Below are positions 1 to 8,007 of a stretch of 64,000 bases of DNA, in pieces. The stretch comes from DATAEG01 sp963703085. GTDB taxonomy: Bacteria > Actinomycetota > Actinomycetes > Mycobacteriales > Jatrophihabitantaceae. Each line of letters begins with the position of its first letter. Positions within the stretch are counted from its first letter, which is position 1. Under the pieces are notes generated by a model. That model did not search any database. It worked only from the letters and a program-made list of their open reading frames with translations, and was not told where the DNA came from. Location: positions 310,001 through 374,000 of the forward strand of contig OY969789.1 of NCBI GenBank assembly GCA_963703085.1. The letters are read 5' to 3'. The position numbers and the translations under genes were made by a program.

Positions 1-2
1 GA

Positions 3-506
3 GAGGCTGGCGGCGTGACCGACGAGCAGCTCGTCAGTGACGTCGGGACCGCAGCGGATCATCTCCGGGAACTGGACTCCAGCAACGGCAAGGTCGGCGT
101 GATCGGCTACTGCTCCGGTGGGCGACAGTCGCTGCTCGCTGCCACCCACCTCGATGTGGACGCCGCGGTGGACTGCTACGGCGCGTTCGTCATCACTCCG
201 CCGCCGGCCGATTACTCCCTCAAGGCAACTCCCCTGATCGACGACCTCCCCAATCTGCGGTGCCCGCTGCTCGGCCTCTTCGGCAACGACGACAAGAATC
301 CAGCTCCGGCCGAGGTGGATGAGCTCGAGCGCCGGCTGCAAGCCCTCGGCAAGACCGTCGAGTTCCATCGCTACGACGGCGCCGGCCATGCCTTCTTTGC
401 GGTCGATCGCCCGGCGTATCGGCCGGAAGCAGCGGTCGACGGGTGGGAGCGGATCGAGCAGTTCTACGGCCGACATCTGTCGGACAGCGGCCCGCCCGGT
501 CGATGA
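3..506 (+). CDS. Dienelactone hydrolase family protein, 5' end off the window
   Basis: This is the C-terminal two thirds of an alpha/beta hydrolase of the dienelactone hydrolase family, which cleaves dienelactones or related esters in the cytoplasm. The frame is open to the left edge, so the start lies outside the window; about 168 codons remain against a usual 230-250. Visible catalytic elements are the nucleophile motif GYCSGG (cysteine in place of serine, typical of this family), an aspartate in GNDDKNP and the histidine in GAGHAFF. The family call is firm; the substrate cannot be read from the sequence. A GTG at position 15 is in frame but would leave a protein without its first strands. 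Confidence 0.88.
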   Translation, partial: EAGGVTDEQLVSDVGTAADHLRELDSSNGKVGVIGYCSGGRQSLLAATHLDVDAAVDCYGAFVITPPPADYSLKATPLIDDLPNLRCPLLGLFGNDDKNPAPAEVDELERRLQALGKTVEFHRYDGAGHAFFAVDRPAYRPEAAVDGWERIEQFYGRHLSDSGPPGR

Positions 507-535
507 CCGAGCAGACCGCGTCCTGGCAACGGCGG

Positions 536-730
536 CTACCTGCTCGCGGTGATGGCGAGCCAAGTCCGCAGCCCGTGCCCCGGCGAGGTCACCCGGCGAC
601 GACGCTTCGCGCTGAACGGACGGAACTGCCGCGGCGCGCTGGCAACGCGAGCCCGGCGCGCGTCAGCGCCCTCGGCCAGCAGATCGTTGTGATGTTCGGC
701 GGCGGCAGCGGCGATGATCGTGCTGTTCAT
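536..730 (-). CDS. Small protein of unknown function (64 aa)
   Basis: A 64-codon frame begins with ATG at 730, preceded on its own strand by a very good ribosome binding site (GAGGAGG, five bases before the ATG). The product starts with an alanine-rich stretch followed by Glu-His-His and Asp-Leu-Leu, then a basic arginine-rich tail, as in many short actinobacterial proteins of unknown role. No domain, signal peptide or membrane segment is visible. The start signal is the main support. The opposite-strand frames have no such signal. It could still be a chance frame in GC-rich DNA. Confidence 0.5.
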   Translation of the reverse strand: MNSTIIAAAAAEHHNDLLAEGADARRARVASAPRQFRPFSAKRRRRVTSPGHGLRTWLAITASR

Positions 731-941
731 GGTGGCCTCCTCGGTTGCTGATGACTCAAGCTTCCGAGTAAGGCCCTACCGCCCACATGAGCAGTGCACC
801 GTAGATCGGCCGCCAAGGGCCTTACCTCCTGGTACTAAGCCGGCCGCTGCACACCTGAGTCACCCCCGCGCCGGTCGCGCACGGGATCAGCCGTGATCAG
901 GCAGCGTGACCGCCGCGCCCGGCGCGGACGGCACCGTTGAC
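731..941. other. Intergenic region with a 10-bp inverted repeat
   Basis: Leader region of the small minus-strand gene ending at 730. It holds a perfect inverted repeat, GTAAGGCCCT at 768-777 and AGGGCCTTAC at 816-825, separated by 38 bases. The position, about 40-95 bases upstream of the small ORF, would suit a regulator site. No convincing sigma-70 hexamer pair was found, and nothing else is seen up to the dehydrogenase gene end at 942. Confidence 0.4.
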
Positions 942-1907
942 TCAGGCCAGCACCAGGTTCTGCGGACTGCCGGCCTGCCAGGCGAGGATGTCGTCGATCA
1001 CGTCGCCGTACATCACCGCGAATGCCTCCTCGCTGACGTAGCCGAGGTGCGGCGTGACCATCGCGTTGGGCAAGCTACGCAAGGGATGGTCGCCGGGCAG
1101 CGGCTCGGTGTCGAAGACGTCCAGCGCGGCACCGGCAATCTTCCCGTCCTGCAACGCGCCGAGCAGCGCCTGCTCGTCGACGATCGGCCCGCGGGATGTG
1201 TTCACCAAATACCCGTCAGCGCCGAGCAGGGCGAGCTCGGCGTCACCGACCAGTCCCCGGGTGCGCTCGCTCAACCTCGTGCAGATCGCGACTACCCGGG
1301 CGCGGCGGAACAGCTCGGTGCGGTCGGCGACCCGGGTCGCGCCTGCTTCTGTGGCCCGCGCGTCGGTGAGATTCTCACTCCACGCGATCACGTCCATGCC
1401 GAACGCCCGCGCATATCCGGCGAGCATGCCGCCGATCCGGCCGAGACCGAGCAGCCCCAGCGTCGTGCCGCGCAACTGCGGACCGACCGGCGCCGACCAG
1501 CGACCGGCCCGGACCGCCTCGGTGCCCACGACGATGCCGCGGGTGAGGGAGAGGATCAGTCCCCAGGTGAACTCCGCCGCGGCGGGCCCGCCCGCACCGC
1601 GGGTGCCGCAGACGGTCACTCCGCGCTCTCGGGCGGCAGGCACATCGATGGCGGCATTGCCCTGACCGGTCGTCACCAGCAAGCGCAGCGCCGGCAACTT
1701 GGCCAGCAACGACGCTGGGATCGGGGTGCGCTCGCGCATCACCACCACCACGTCGAAGGGCTTCAACCGGTCCGCCAACGCATCTTCGTCAACGAGGTGG
1801 TCAGCAAAGAACGTCACCTCAGCAATGCCGTCCAGGCGCGTCCAGTCGGCGCTCGGCCGCGCCGCGTCCTGGTAGTCGTCGAGAACCGCGACCTGGATCA
1901 TGCTCAC
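942..1907 (-). CDS. D-2-hydroxyacid dehydrogenase family protein
   Basis: NAD(P)-dependent D-2-hydroxyacid dehydrogenase, 321 residues, close to the family norm. The Rossmann motif GLGRIG lies at about residues 154-159. The catalytic set is complete: Arg239 in NTSRGP, Glu268 in DTEPLP and His287 in TPHLGY. It resembles the phosphoglycerate-dehydrogenase-like branch but lacks an ACT domain, so 3-phosphoglycerate is not a safe substrate call. The chosen start is GTG at 1907; an ATG two codons on (1901) is an alternative. It is divergent from the PAP2 gene at 1949 and probably shares its short promoter region. Confidence 0.9.
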   Translation of the reverse strand: MSMIQVAVLDDYQDAARPSADWTRLDGIAEVTFFADHLVDEDALADRLKPFDVVVVMRERTPIPASLLAKLPALRLLVTTGQGNAAIDVPAARERGVTVCGTRGAGGPAAAEFTWGLILSLTRGIVVGTEAVRAGRWSAPVGPQLRGTTLGLLGLGRIGGMLAGYARAFGMDVIAWSENLTDARATEAGATRVADRTELFRRARVVAICTRLSERTRGLVGDAELALLGADGYLVNTSRGPIVDEQALLGALQDGKIAGAALDVFDTEPLPGDHPLRSLPNAMVTPHLGYVSEEAFAVMYGDVIDDILAWQAGSPQNLVLA

Positions 1908-1948
1908 CGACGTTACTGACCACGCGCTACATATGGGATCGTGACGCG

Positions 1949-2797
1949 GTGCCGAACCTGCAGCTGAACTGGCAGCAGTCGGCCGTGCTCGCCGTCGTTC
2001 TCATCGGCGTCGCCGCGATCGCGGCCCGGTTGCGGCCGACGTCAGCGGGCGCCCGCCGACTGCGCGCCGCGGCCCCGTTCGGGCATGAGGCCGGCATCAT
2101 CGCCGCCCTGTATTCGCTGTGGATGCTCGCCGCGACGCTGGCCGACACCCGCACCTCCGGTGCGTTCCAGCGCGGCCGGTGGATCCATCGCACCGAACGC
2201 AGTTGGCACCTGCCGTCGGAAAAGACGCTGCAGGACGGCCTGCTGCAGCACCGGATCCTCGCCGAGTTCGCCAATCTGTACTACGCATCGATGCACTTCA
2301 CCGCGCTGTTCGTATTCCTGTTGTGGCTGTTCGTCCGTCACCGCGACAGGTATCGCACCATCCGCACGACGGTCGTCGTCTTCACCGCTCTGTCGCTGCT
2401 GATCCAGTTCATCCCGGTCGCACCGCCACGGTTGTTGCCGGAGTTCGGCTATGTCGACGTCGCGCAGAAGTTCGGGCAGTCCGTCTACACCCTCGGTGTC
2501 GTGAGCGCCGATCAGCTCTCGGCGATGCCGAGCGTGCACGTCGGCTGGGCGGTGCTGATCGGTGCCGCTGTCGTCCTCATCAGCAGGTCACGGTGGCGGT
2601 GGCTGTTCCTTCTGCATCCGGTCATCACGGTGTACGTGGTGACGGCGACGGCCAATCACTGGTGGGCGGACGGGATCGTCTCTGCGGCATTGGTCGCTCT
2701 GGTCGCGCTGGCGCAATGGGCCTGGCTCCGAACCAGCCGCCCGTTCGCGTCGGCTGAGCGAGCCGTCGAACCCGAGGTGCCTGCCGCGATCGGCTGA
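1949..2797 (+). CDS. AUR1-like PAP2 family membrane protein
   Basis: Integral membrane protein of 282 residues with about six hydrophobic helices. It belongs to the PAP2 branch related to inositol phosphorylceramide synthase (AUR1). Diagnostic motifs are the PAPPRLLP loop, SAMPSVHVGW (histidine of the PAP2 core) and NHWWADGI near the C-terminus. In actinobacteria such proteins are proposed to move inositol-phosphate or similar head groups onto lipids; the actual substrate here is inference. The start is GTG at 1949, chosen because hydrophobic sequence begins about ten residues later. The C-terminal tail after the last helix is polar and probably cytoplasmic. Confidence 0.8.
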   Translation: MPNLQLNWQQSAVLAVVLIGVAAIAARLRPTSAGARRLRAAAPFGHEAGIIAALYSLWMLAATLADTRTSGAFQRGRWIHRTERSWHLPSEKTLQDGLLQHRILAEFANLYYASMHFTALFVFLLWLFVRHRDRYRTIRTTVVVFTALSLLIQFIPVAPPRLLPEFGYVDVAQKFGQSVYTLGVVSADQLSAMPSVHVGWAVLIGAAVVLISRSRWRWLFLLHPVITVYVVTATANHWWADGIVSAALVALVALAQWAWLRTSRPFASAERAVEPEVPAAIG

Positions 2798-2842
2798 GCA
2801 AAGTACTTCACGATGTCGGTCCGGTGCGGTGTACTGACGGCC

Positions 2843-3946
2843 ATGGACGCCACTGAGATCTTGTTGGCCATTGGCACCCGCAAGGGATTGTGGTTGGCCC
2901 GTAGTGCGGATCGTCTCAGCTGGGCCGTCACCGGCCCGCACTTCGGTATCCAGGAAGTGCCCAGCGTGGCGATCGACGCGCGCAGCACACCCGCGCGGGT
3001 GTTGGTCGGGGCAAGGTCCGAGCACTGGGGTCCGGGAATCTCGTGGTCGGACGACCTGGGCCAGACCTGGCAGGAGTCCGATGAGGCGGCGATCCGGTTC
3101 CCGGCGGATACCGAGGCAGCGCTGGAGCGGGTCTGGCAGATCCAGCCCGACTCCACGGACCGACCCGGTGTCGTTTGGGCAGGCGTCGAACCGACCTCTC
3201 TGTGGCGCAGCGAGGATGGCGGGCTGCACTACGAGCTCGTCCGCGGACTGTGGGACCACCCGCACCGGCCACAGTGGACGCCCGGCTTCGGCGGCGCTGC
3301 TGTGCACACGGTGTTGCCGCATCCGACCGACGACAGCCGAACGCTCGTCGCGATGAGTACCGGCGGCGTCTACCGGACAACTGACGGGGGTCAATCGTGG
3401 ACACCGAGCAACACCGGCATCAGTGCGTACTTCCTGCCTGACCCGAACCCGGAATTCGGCCAATGCGTGCACAAGGTCGCCGCGGACGGCGCCGAACCCG
3501 AGCGGTTCTATGCGCAGAACCACCACGGCGTGTACCGATCGGACGACGGCGGGGAAACCTGGAAGTCCATCGCGGACGGCCTGCCCAGTGACTTCGGGTT
3601 CGTGATGCTCGCCCACCCGCGAGACGCGCAGACGCTGTGGGTCGTCCCGCTGCTCGCCGACGGCAATCGGATCCCGCCGGAGGGCAAACTGCGGGCGCAT
3701 CGCAGCACGGACGGCGGGCAGACCTGGCAGGCGTCGAGCGCCGGGCTGCCCGATGGTTGTTACAACGCGGTCCTTCGCGACGCAGCGTGCACTGACACAG
3801 CCGACCCGGTCGGCATCTATCTCGGCTCGCGCGACGGCGACGTGTACCTGAGCACCGATGGTGGTGAGACGTTCAGTTGTGTCATCTCACATCTGCCCGA
3901 CGTGCTCACCGTGCGGGCGGCGGTCCTCGCTCCGGCCGGGAGTTAG
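2843..3946 (+). CDS. BNR/Asp-box beta-propeller protein (sialidase-like fold)
   Basis: A 367-residue protein built of repeated Asp-boxes (Ser/Thr-x-Asp-x-Gly-x-Thr-Trp/Phe). Examples are SDDLGQTW, TTDGGQSW, SDDGGETW, STDGGQTW and STDGGETF spread through the chain, giving a WD40/YVTN/BNR-type propeller. There is no signal peptide, so it is probably cytoplasmic. The label exo-alpha-sialidase is often attached to this family, but no sialidase arginine triad is evident. ATG 2843 is chosen because Glu-Ile-Leu-Leu-Ala-Ile-Gly-Thr-Arg follows directly; ATG 2813 would add ten residues. The next gene begins six bases after its stop, suggesting one transcript with the MoaD/ThiS-like gene. Confidence 0.85.
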   Translation: MDATEILLAIGTRKGLWLARSADRLSWAVTGPHFGIQEVPSVAIDARSTPARVLVGARSEHWGPGISWSDDLGQTWQESDEAAIRFPADTEAALERVWQIQPDSTDRPGVVWAGVEPTSLWRSEDGGLHYELVRGLWDHPHRPQWTPGFGGAAVHTVLPHPTDDSRTLVAMSTGGVYRTTDGGQSWTPSNTGISAYFLPDPNPEFGQCVHKVAADGAEPERFYAQNHHGVYRSDDGGETWKSIADGLPSDFGFVMLAHPRDAQTLWVVPLLADGNRIPPEGKLRAHRSTDGGQTWQASSAGLPDGCYNAVLRDAACTDTADPVGIYLGSRDGDVYLSTDGGETFSCVISHLPDVLTVRAAVLAPAGS

Positions 3947-3951
3947 CCAGC

Positions 3952-4239
3952 GTGCCCGGCGCCGGCAAAGTGCTTCTGCCGCGCACGTTGCGCGACGCCG
4001 CCGGCGTTGACGCAGACCTCCCCATCGACCCGGCATGCCGCACCATCGGCGACGTCCTCGACGAGCTGGCTCGCTCCCATCCGCTCGTCGAACGACGGCT
4101 GCGCGACGAGACCGGGGCGGTCCGCCGGTACGTCAACATCTACGTCGACGGCACCGATATCCGCAGCCTCGCCGGTCCTGATACGCCCTTGGCCGAAGGC
4201 AGCACGGTGCAGGTCATCCAGTCCGTCGCGGGCGGATGA
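3952..4239 (+). CDS. MoaD/ThiS family ubiquitin-like (beta-grasp) protein
   Basis: A 95-residue beta-grasp protein ending in Val-Ala-Gly-Gly. The free di-glycine C-terminus is the hallmark of sulfur-carrier proteins of the MoaD/ThiS/CysO type, which are adenylated by an E1-like enzyme and then thiocarboxylated. The sequence YVNIYVDGTDIR followed by DTPLAEGSTVQVI is the conserved core. The GTG start at 3952 lies six bases behind the beta-propeller gene, and the stop overlaps the SDR start (ATGA). No MoeB/ThiF partner and no molybdopterin, thiamine or cysteine synthesis genes are nearby, so the acceptor pathway is unknown. Confidence 0.85.
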   Translation: MPGAGKVLLPRTLRDAAGVDADLPIDPACRTIGDVLDELARSHPLVERRLRDETGAVRRYVNIYVDGTDIRSLAGPDTPLAEGSTVQVIQSVAGG

Positions 4240-5009
4240 CTCGGATCGGCAACAATCGGCGGGTGCGCACAACAATCCTCATCACCGGAGCGAGTTCGGG
4301 CCTGGGTGCCGGAATGGCCCGGGAGTTCGCCGCACGAGGACACAACCTCGCGTTGTGCGCCCGACGCGGTGCCAAGTTGGAGTCGCTGCAGCAGCAGCTC
4401 ACCGTCGCCCATCCGAACATCCGGGTGCTGACGCGGCCGCTGGACGTCACCGACCACGAGAAGGTCTTCGAGGTGTTTCACGCCTTCGCCGACGAGTTCG
4501 GCGGGCTCGATCGCGTCATTGTCAATGCCGGGCTCGGCAAAGGACGGCCGTTGGGCACCGGCCGGTTCGACGCCAACCTGCAGACCGCCGAGACGAACTT
4601 CATCGGCGGGCTGGCTCAGTGCGAAGCGGCGATGGAAATCTTCCGTGCCTCCGGAAAGGGCCACCTTGTCGTGATGTCGTCGGTGACCGCTGCCCGTGGC
4701 ATGCGGGGCAGCGCCACGGCCTACGCAGCGAGCAAGGCCGGACTAGCCGCACTGGCCGAGGGCATCCGTTCAGATGTAGCGGGCACCGACATCGTGGTCA
4801 CCACCGTATTTCCCGGCTACATCCGCTCCGAGATGAACGAACGCTCGAAGCACACTCCGTTCATCGTCGAGACCGAGAAGGGCTGCCGGGCTCTGGTCGC
4901 GGCTATCGAGCGGGAACCAGCCAAGGCTTACGTGCCGGCCTGGCCCTGGCGTCCGATCGCTGCGGCGCTTCGGATGTTGCCGCTCGGGGCAGTCCGTCGC
5001 CTCACCTGA
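4236..5009 (+). CDS. SDR family oxidoreductase
   Basis: Classical short-chain dehydrogenase/reductase of 257 residues. It has the cofactor motif TGASSGLG (residues 17-24), VNAG (about 96-99), catalytic serine in MSSVTA (about 148) and YAASK with Tyr163 and Lys167. The Arg-rich segment after the second strand (CARRGAK) favours NADP(H). The ATG at 4236 overlaps the MoaD-like stop, so translation is probably coupled. GTG 4263 is a plausible shorter start that puts the usual Met-Arg-Thr-Thr just before the first strand. The substrate is not deducible. It may merely share the operon with the propeller/carrier pair. Confidence 0.9.
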   Translation: MTRIGNNRRVRTTILITGASSGLGAGMAREFAARGHNLALCARRGAKLESLQQQLTVAHPNIRVLTRPLDVTDHEKVFEVFHAFADEFGGLDRVIVNAGLGKGRPLGTGRFDANLQTAETNFIGGLAQCEAAMEIFRASGKGHLVVMSSVTAARGMRGSATAYAASKAGLAALAEGIRSDVAGTDIVVTTVFPGYIRSEMNERSKHTPFIVETEKGCRALVAAIEREPAKAYVPAWPWRPIAAALRMLPLGAVRRLT

Positions 5010-5030
5010 GCGGTTCCCTCTCGCCAACCG

Positions 5031-6404
5031 TCAGAACGGTGGCGGGTCGGGATCGCTGGCTAAGTCAGCCGCGGGCTCGGGCGGACTGACCAGTGGTTCG
5101 ACGGTTGTCGGTAGTGGCGGTGGTTTGGTTCGGTAGGTGTGGCCGGTGGGGCTGGTCCACACGGTCGATCCGTCGGACTGGCGCTGGGGTTGCCAGTTCG
5201 CGAGGTGTTTGCAGCGGTGATGCCGCCGGCACAGCGGGTGCAGGTTCCCGTCACACGTGGGCCCGCCGTCTCTTGGCGGCGGTGAGGTGGTCCAGGTCGC
5301 AGGCGACGGCGGGGCGGGTGCAGGAGGCGAAGGTGCAGGTTTGGTCGCGGGCGATGATGAACGCCGCTAACCGGGCCGGCGGCCGATACGTCCTACTGCC
5401 GTAATCGAGGAGCCGGCCGTGGTCGTCGGTGAGCAGCCGCCGCCACGTGCCGGTGTCATCTTTCGCGATGCGCCGGGCCATCGCCGCGGGGATCGGGCCG
5501 TACCCGGCCAACTCACCCGGTTGTTCGTCCAGGCCGAGCAGGGTGGAGGCGGCGACGGTGAGCTGCACCGCCGGCCGCGCCCCATGCCGACGCGTCAGGG
5601 CGGGGTCGGCCAGGGCGGAGTCGGCCAGGGTGACCAGCGCATCCGCGCGACGCTGATCCGCCGACCGGCTGTCCCCGCCGTTGCCGAAGATGGTTTCTGC
5701 GGCGATCGCGTCGATCGCGGTCAGCACCGTGGCCGCGCCGTCGGCCGGGCAGGTACGCCCAGAGCTGGGCCATGCCGTGCAGGTCGGGGGTGAGCACCAC
5801 CCGCCGCTGCTCCACCGCGTCGGCATGCCGCTCCTGCTCACCCGGCCGGGTCCAACGCCAGCACCGCCCGAGTCACCGACGCGCGGAACTGGCTGACCGT
5901 CTGCTCGGCGGCCCTGCTCGAGCACCCGCTCCTCGACCGCGCCGGGCCACGTCCGCGGTCGAGGTGCATGACGGCGGAGGCGAGCAGCTCGGCGTGCCGG
6001 GCGGTGATGTCCCCGGCCCGCAACGCCGCCAGCGTCTTCCGCAGGGTGGTGGTGAGCAGCTCCGCGCGGTGCACGTGGGTGGCGGCGGTGGCCGGCGCGA
6101 TGCGCAGCACCGCGGCGATCTCCTGGACCGACCACTTCTCGTTGCTCGGATCATCCCGGGAGATCGCGGCGAGTAGGTCGATCTGCCGGGCCGCGTCGAA
6201 CCCGGCCTGCCGACGCAACACCACCAGCAGATCGACCCGACCGATATCCGACAGACTCGAGAGCTTCGCGAACTGGGCGGCGTGCACCGAATCCGGGCTC
6301 GGCGCCAACTCCGCCAGTGCGGCGACTGAGTCGTCGGGGAGGGTCAGCACATCCACCGGCGACGGCACATACCCCTCGCTATCGCCGTGCTCCCCGTCGT
6401 TCAT
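5031..6404 (-). pseudogene. DUF222/HNH endonuclease gene broken by several frameshifts
   Basis: A recognisable DUF222-HNH endonuclease is spread over all three minus-strand frames. The N-terminal DUF222 part runs from ATG 6404 to about 5950 (ending HAELLASAVMHLDR). A short piece (AVEERVLEQ) is in a second frame, then AAEQTVSQFRASV returns to the first, VVLTPDLHGMAQLWAYL is in the third (to about 5745), and ADGAATVLTAIDAI to DLDHLTA is back in the second (to about 5275). The HNH tail GNLHPLCRRHHRCKHL continues in another frame to the stop at 5031. At least four frame changes are needed to read one protein. The catalytic HNH residues themselves survive. Confidence 0.85.
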
Positions 6405-6705
6405 GACCCAATTCTAGGTCGAGGCACCGACAATTTCGGGCTATCCACAGACTCAATCTCGAAGACTTTTCCCTTATCGGATAAGGCACAACGCCCAGCC
6501 ACGCAGCGCAACACATGACCGCAGGACCAAAGCGAAACCGCACCCGACAACGAAAACCAGAAGCCCACGCATCCGTCGCTGCCGCAGTAAACCGAACCGA
6601 AGCGAGAACCGCACCCCGCCACCGAAACGAGACCCCCCGCACCCCGTCGCCGCCGCAGTAAACCCAACCGATCTGGAACAGCAACCCATCCCACGCACCA
6701 CTCAG
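6405..6705. repeat. Gene-free gap with two imperfect ~32-bp direct repeats
   Basis: No credible gene. Two direct repeat copies lie at 6569-6600 and 6639-6671. Both share the core CCGCAGTAAACC and differ at a few bases. Upstream of the broken HNH gene there is also a short inverted repeat, CCTTATC-G-GATAAGG, at 6472-6486, which could have been its operator. Frames across the repeats encode only low-complexity translations that mirror the repeat itself. Confidence 0.5.
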
Positions 6706-7851
6706 TCAGCTGATCCGGATGATGCGGTCGTCGTCGGCCACCGGGTCACCGCGACCGTCCCGGTTGGACGTGGTCACCCAGAGCGACCCGTCCGGGGCAG
6801 CCGCGACGGTACGCAGCCGCCCGTACCTTCCGGTGAGCAACGAGACCGGCGTACCGGCTCGATCCGGCGCAGCGAGCGGGATGCGATACACCCGCTTGCC
6901 CTGCAGCGTGCCGAGCCACAGCGAGCCGTCGAGGAATGCCAGCCCGGACGGTGAGGCGTCATCGGTCGACCAGGTGATCAACGGCCGGGTCAGGTTCGGC
7001 CGAGTCGGCCCGGTCTTGCCCTCGTCGGTGGGCCAGCCATAGTCGTGGCCGGGTCGCAGCAGGTTGATCTCGTCCTGGGTGTCCTGGCCGAACTCGGCCT
7101 CGTACAGGGAGCCATCAGGACCCCAAGCGAGGCCTTGCGGATTGCGGTGCCCGACGGTGTAGACGACGGACCCGGCCCGCGGATTGCCGGGGGCCGGCTT
7201 GCCGTCCACCGTCATCCGCAACACTTTCCCGCCCAGATAGGACCAGTCGGGCGCCCGGTCGCGTTGGGTGGCGTCGCCTGCCGTCGCGTAGAGGTACCCG
7301 TCCGGGCCGAAGGCCAGCCGGCCGCCGTTGTGCACCTGCGCCTTGGGGATGCCGGTGAACACGGTGTGCTGCGCAGAGATCGACGAGCCGTCGAAGCGGA
7401 AGGAGACGATCCGGTTGTCGTTCGCCGAGGTGAGGTAGGCGAACACCGAATGGTCGGAGGGGAAATGCGGGGAAAGGGCGATGCCGAGCAGCCCGCCCTC
7501 ACCACCGCTGACCACGCCGGCCACCGTCCCGACCGACATCGCCCGGCCGGTCGCCATGACGTGCAACACCCGGTGCGAGTCGCGCTCAGTCACCAGCGCG
7601 CTGCCGTCGGGCAGAAAGGCCAGCCCCCACGGCACAGCCAACCCACGGGTGAGCACCGTGGCCGTCGACGGAAGCGGCGCGCCCGTGCCCGATGCCGCCG
7701 CCGTGGTCGACGAGGAGTCGGCCGCCGAACTCAACTGCTTCGTCGTGCCGGAGGAACCGGTTGGTGCCTTTCCCGACCCACCGCTGCAGCCGGCGAGCAG
7801 TACCACCGCCCCGGCAATCGCCAGGACGAAACCGCGCAGCCGGCTGGGCAC
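6706..7851 (-). CDS. PQQ-dependent sugar dehydrogenase family lipoprotein
   Basis: Six-bladed soluble glucose-dehydrogenase-like (GSDH) protein exported as a lipoprotein. The chosen GTG at 7851 gives a short basic n-region, a hydrophobic helix and the lipobox LLAGC, followed by a Ser/Thr/Ala-rich linker before the propeller. Family motifs visible are VPWGLAFLPDG, EGGLLGIALSPHF, HNGGRLAFGPDG, GHRNPQGLAW and DEINLLRPGHDYGWP. Family members oxidise sugars with pyrroloquinoline quinone or are untested homologues; the sugar is unknown. GTGs at 7872 and 7878 would lengthen the signal peptide. The gene is divergent from the aldo/keto reductase gene. Confidence 0.88.
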   Translation of the reverse strand: MPSRLRGFVLAIAGAVVLLAGCSGGSGKAPTGSSGTTKQLSSAADSSSTTAAASGTGAPLPSTATVLTRGLAVPWGLAFLPDGSALVTERDSHRVLHVMATGRAMSVGTVAGVVSGGEGGLLGIALSPHFPSDHSVFAYLTSANDNRIVSFRFDGSSISAQHTVFTGIPKAQVHNGGRLAFGPDGYLYATAGDATQRDRAPDWSYLGGKVLRMTVDGKPAPGNPRAGSVVYTVGHRNPQGLAWGPDGSLYEAEFGQDTQDEINLLRPGHDYGWPTDEGKTGPTRPNLTRPLITWSTDDASPSGLAFLDGSLWLGTLQGKRVYRIPLAAPDRAGTPVSLLTGRYGRLRTVAAAPDGSLWVTTSNRDGRGDPVADDDRIIRIS

Positions 7852-8007
7852 AACCGCGACGGTACGCAGCACCGCCACACGATGCAGCACAGCGATTTCG
7901 ACGTCGCCGCCACAGCCGATCCACCCCGAGGTGTCAGGATGGTAGGCGGCACAGTGAATCGCGAGCATGGACGGGCCCGGGTCGGCACGTCCCGAAGGAG
8001 GACACCG

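Noticed and set aside
906..1919. Plus-strand 337-codon frame opposite the 2-hydroxyacid dehydrogenase
   Set aside because: The minus-strand frame has the full catalytic set of the dehydrogenase family; this one has no domain and biased composition.
2843..3946. Sialidase activity for the BNR-repeat protein
   Set aside because: Asp-boxes show only the fold; no signal peptide and no evident catalytic arginine triad or nucleophile tyrosine.
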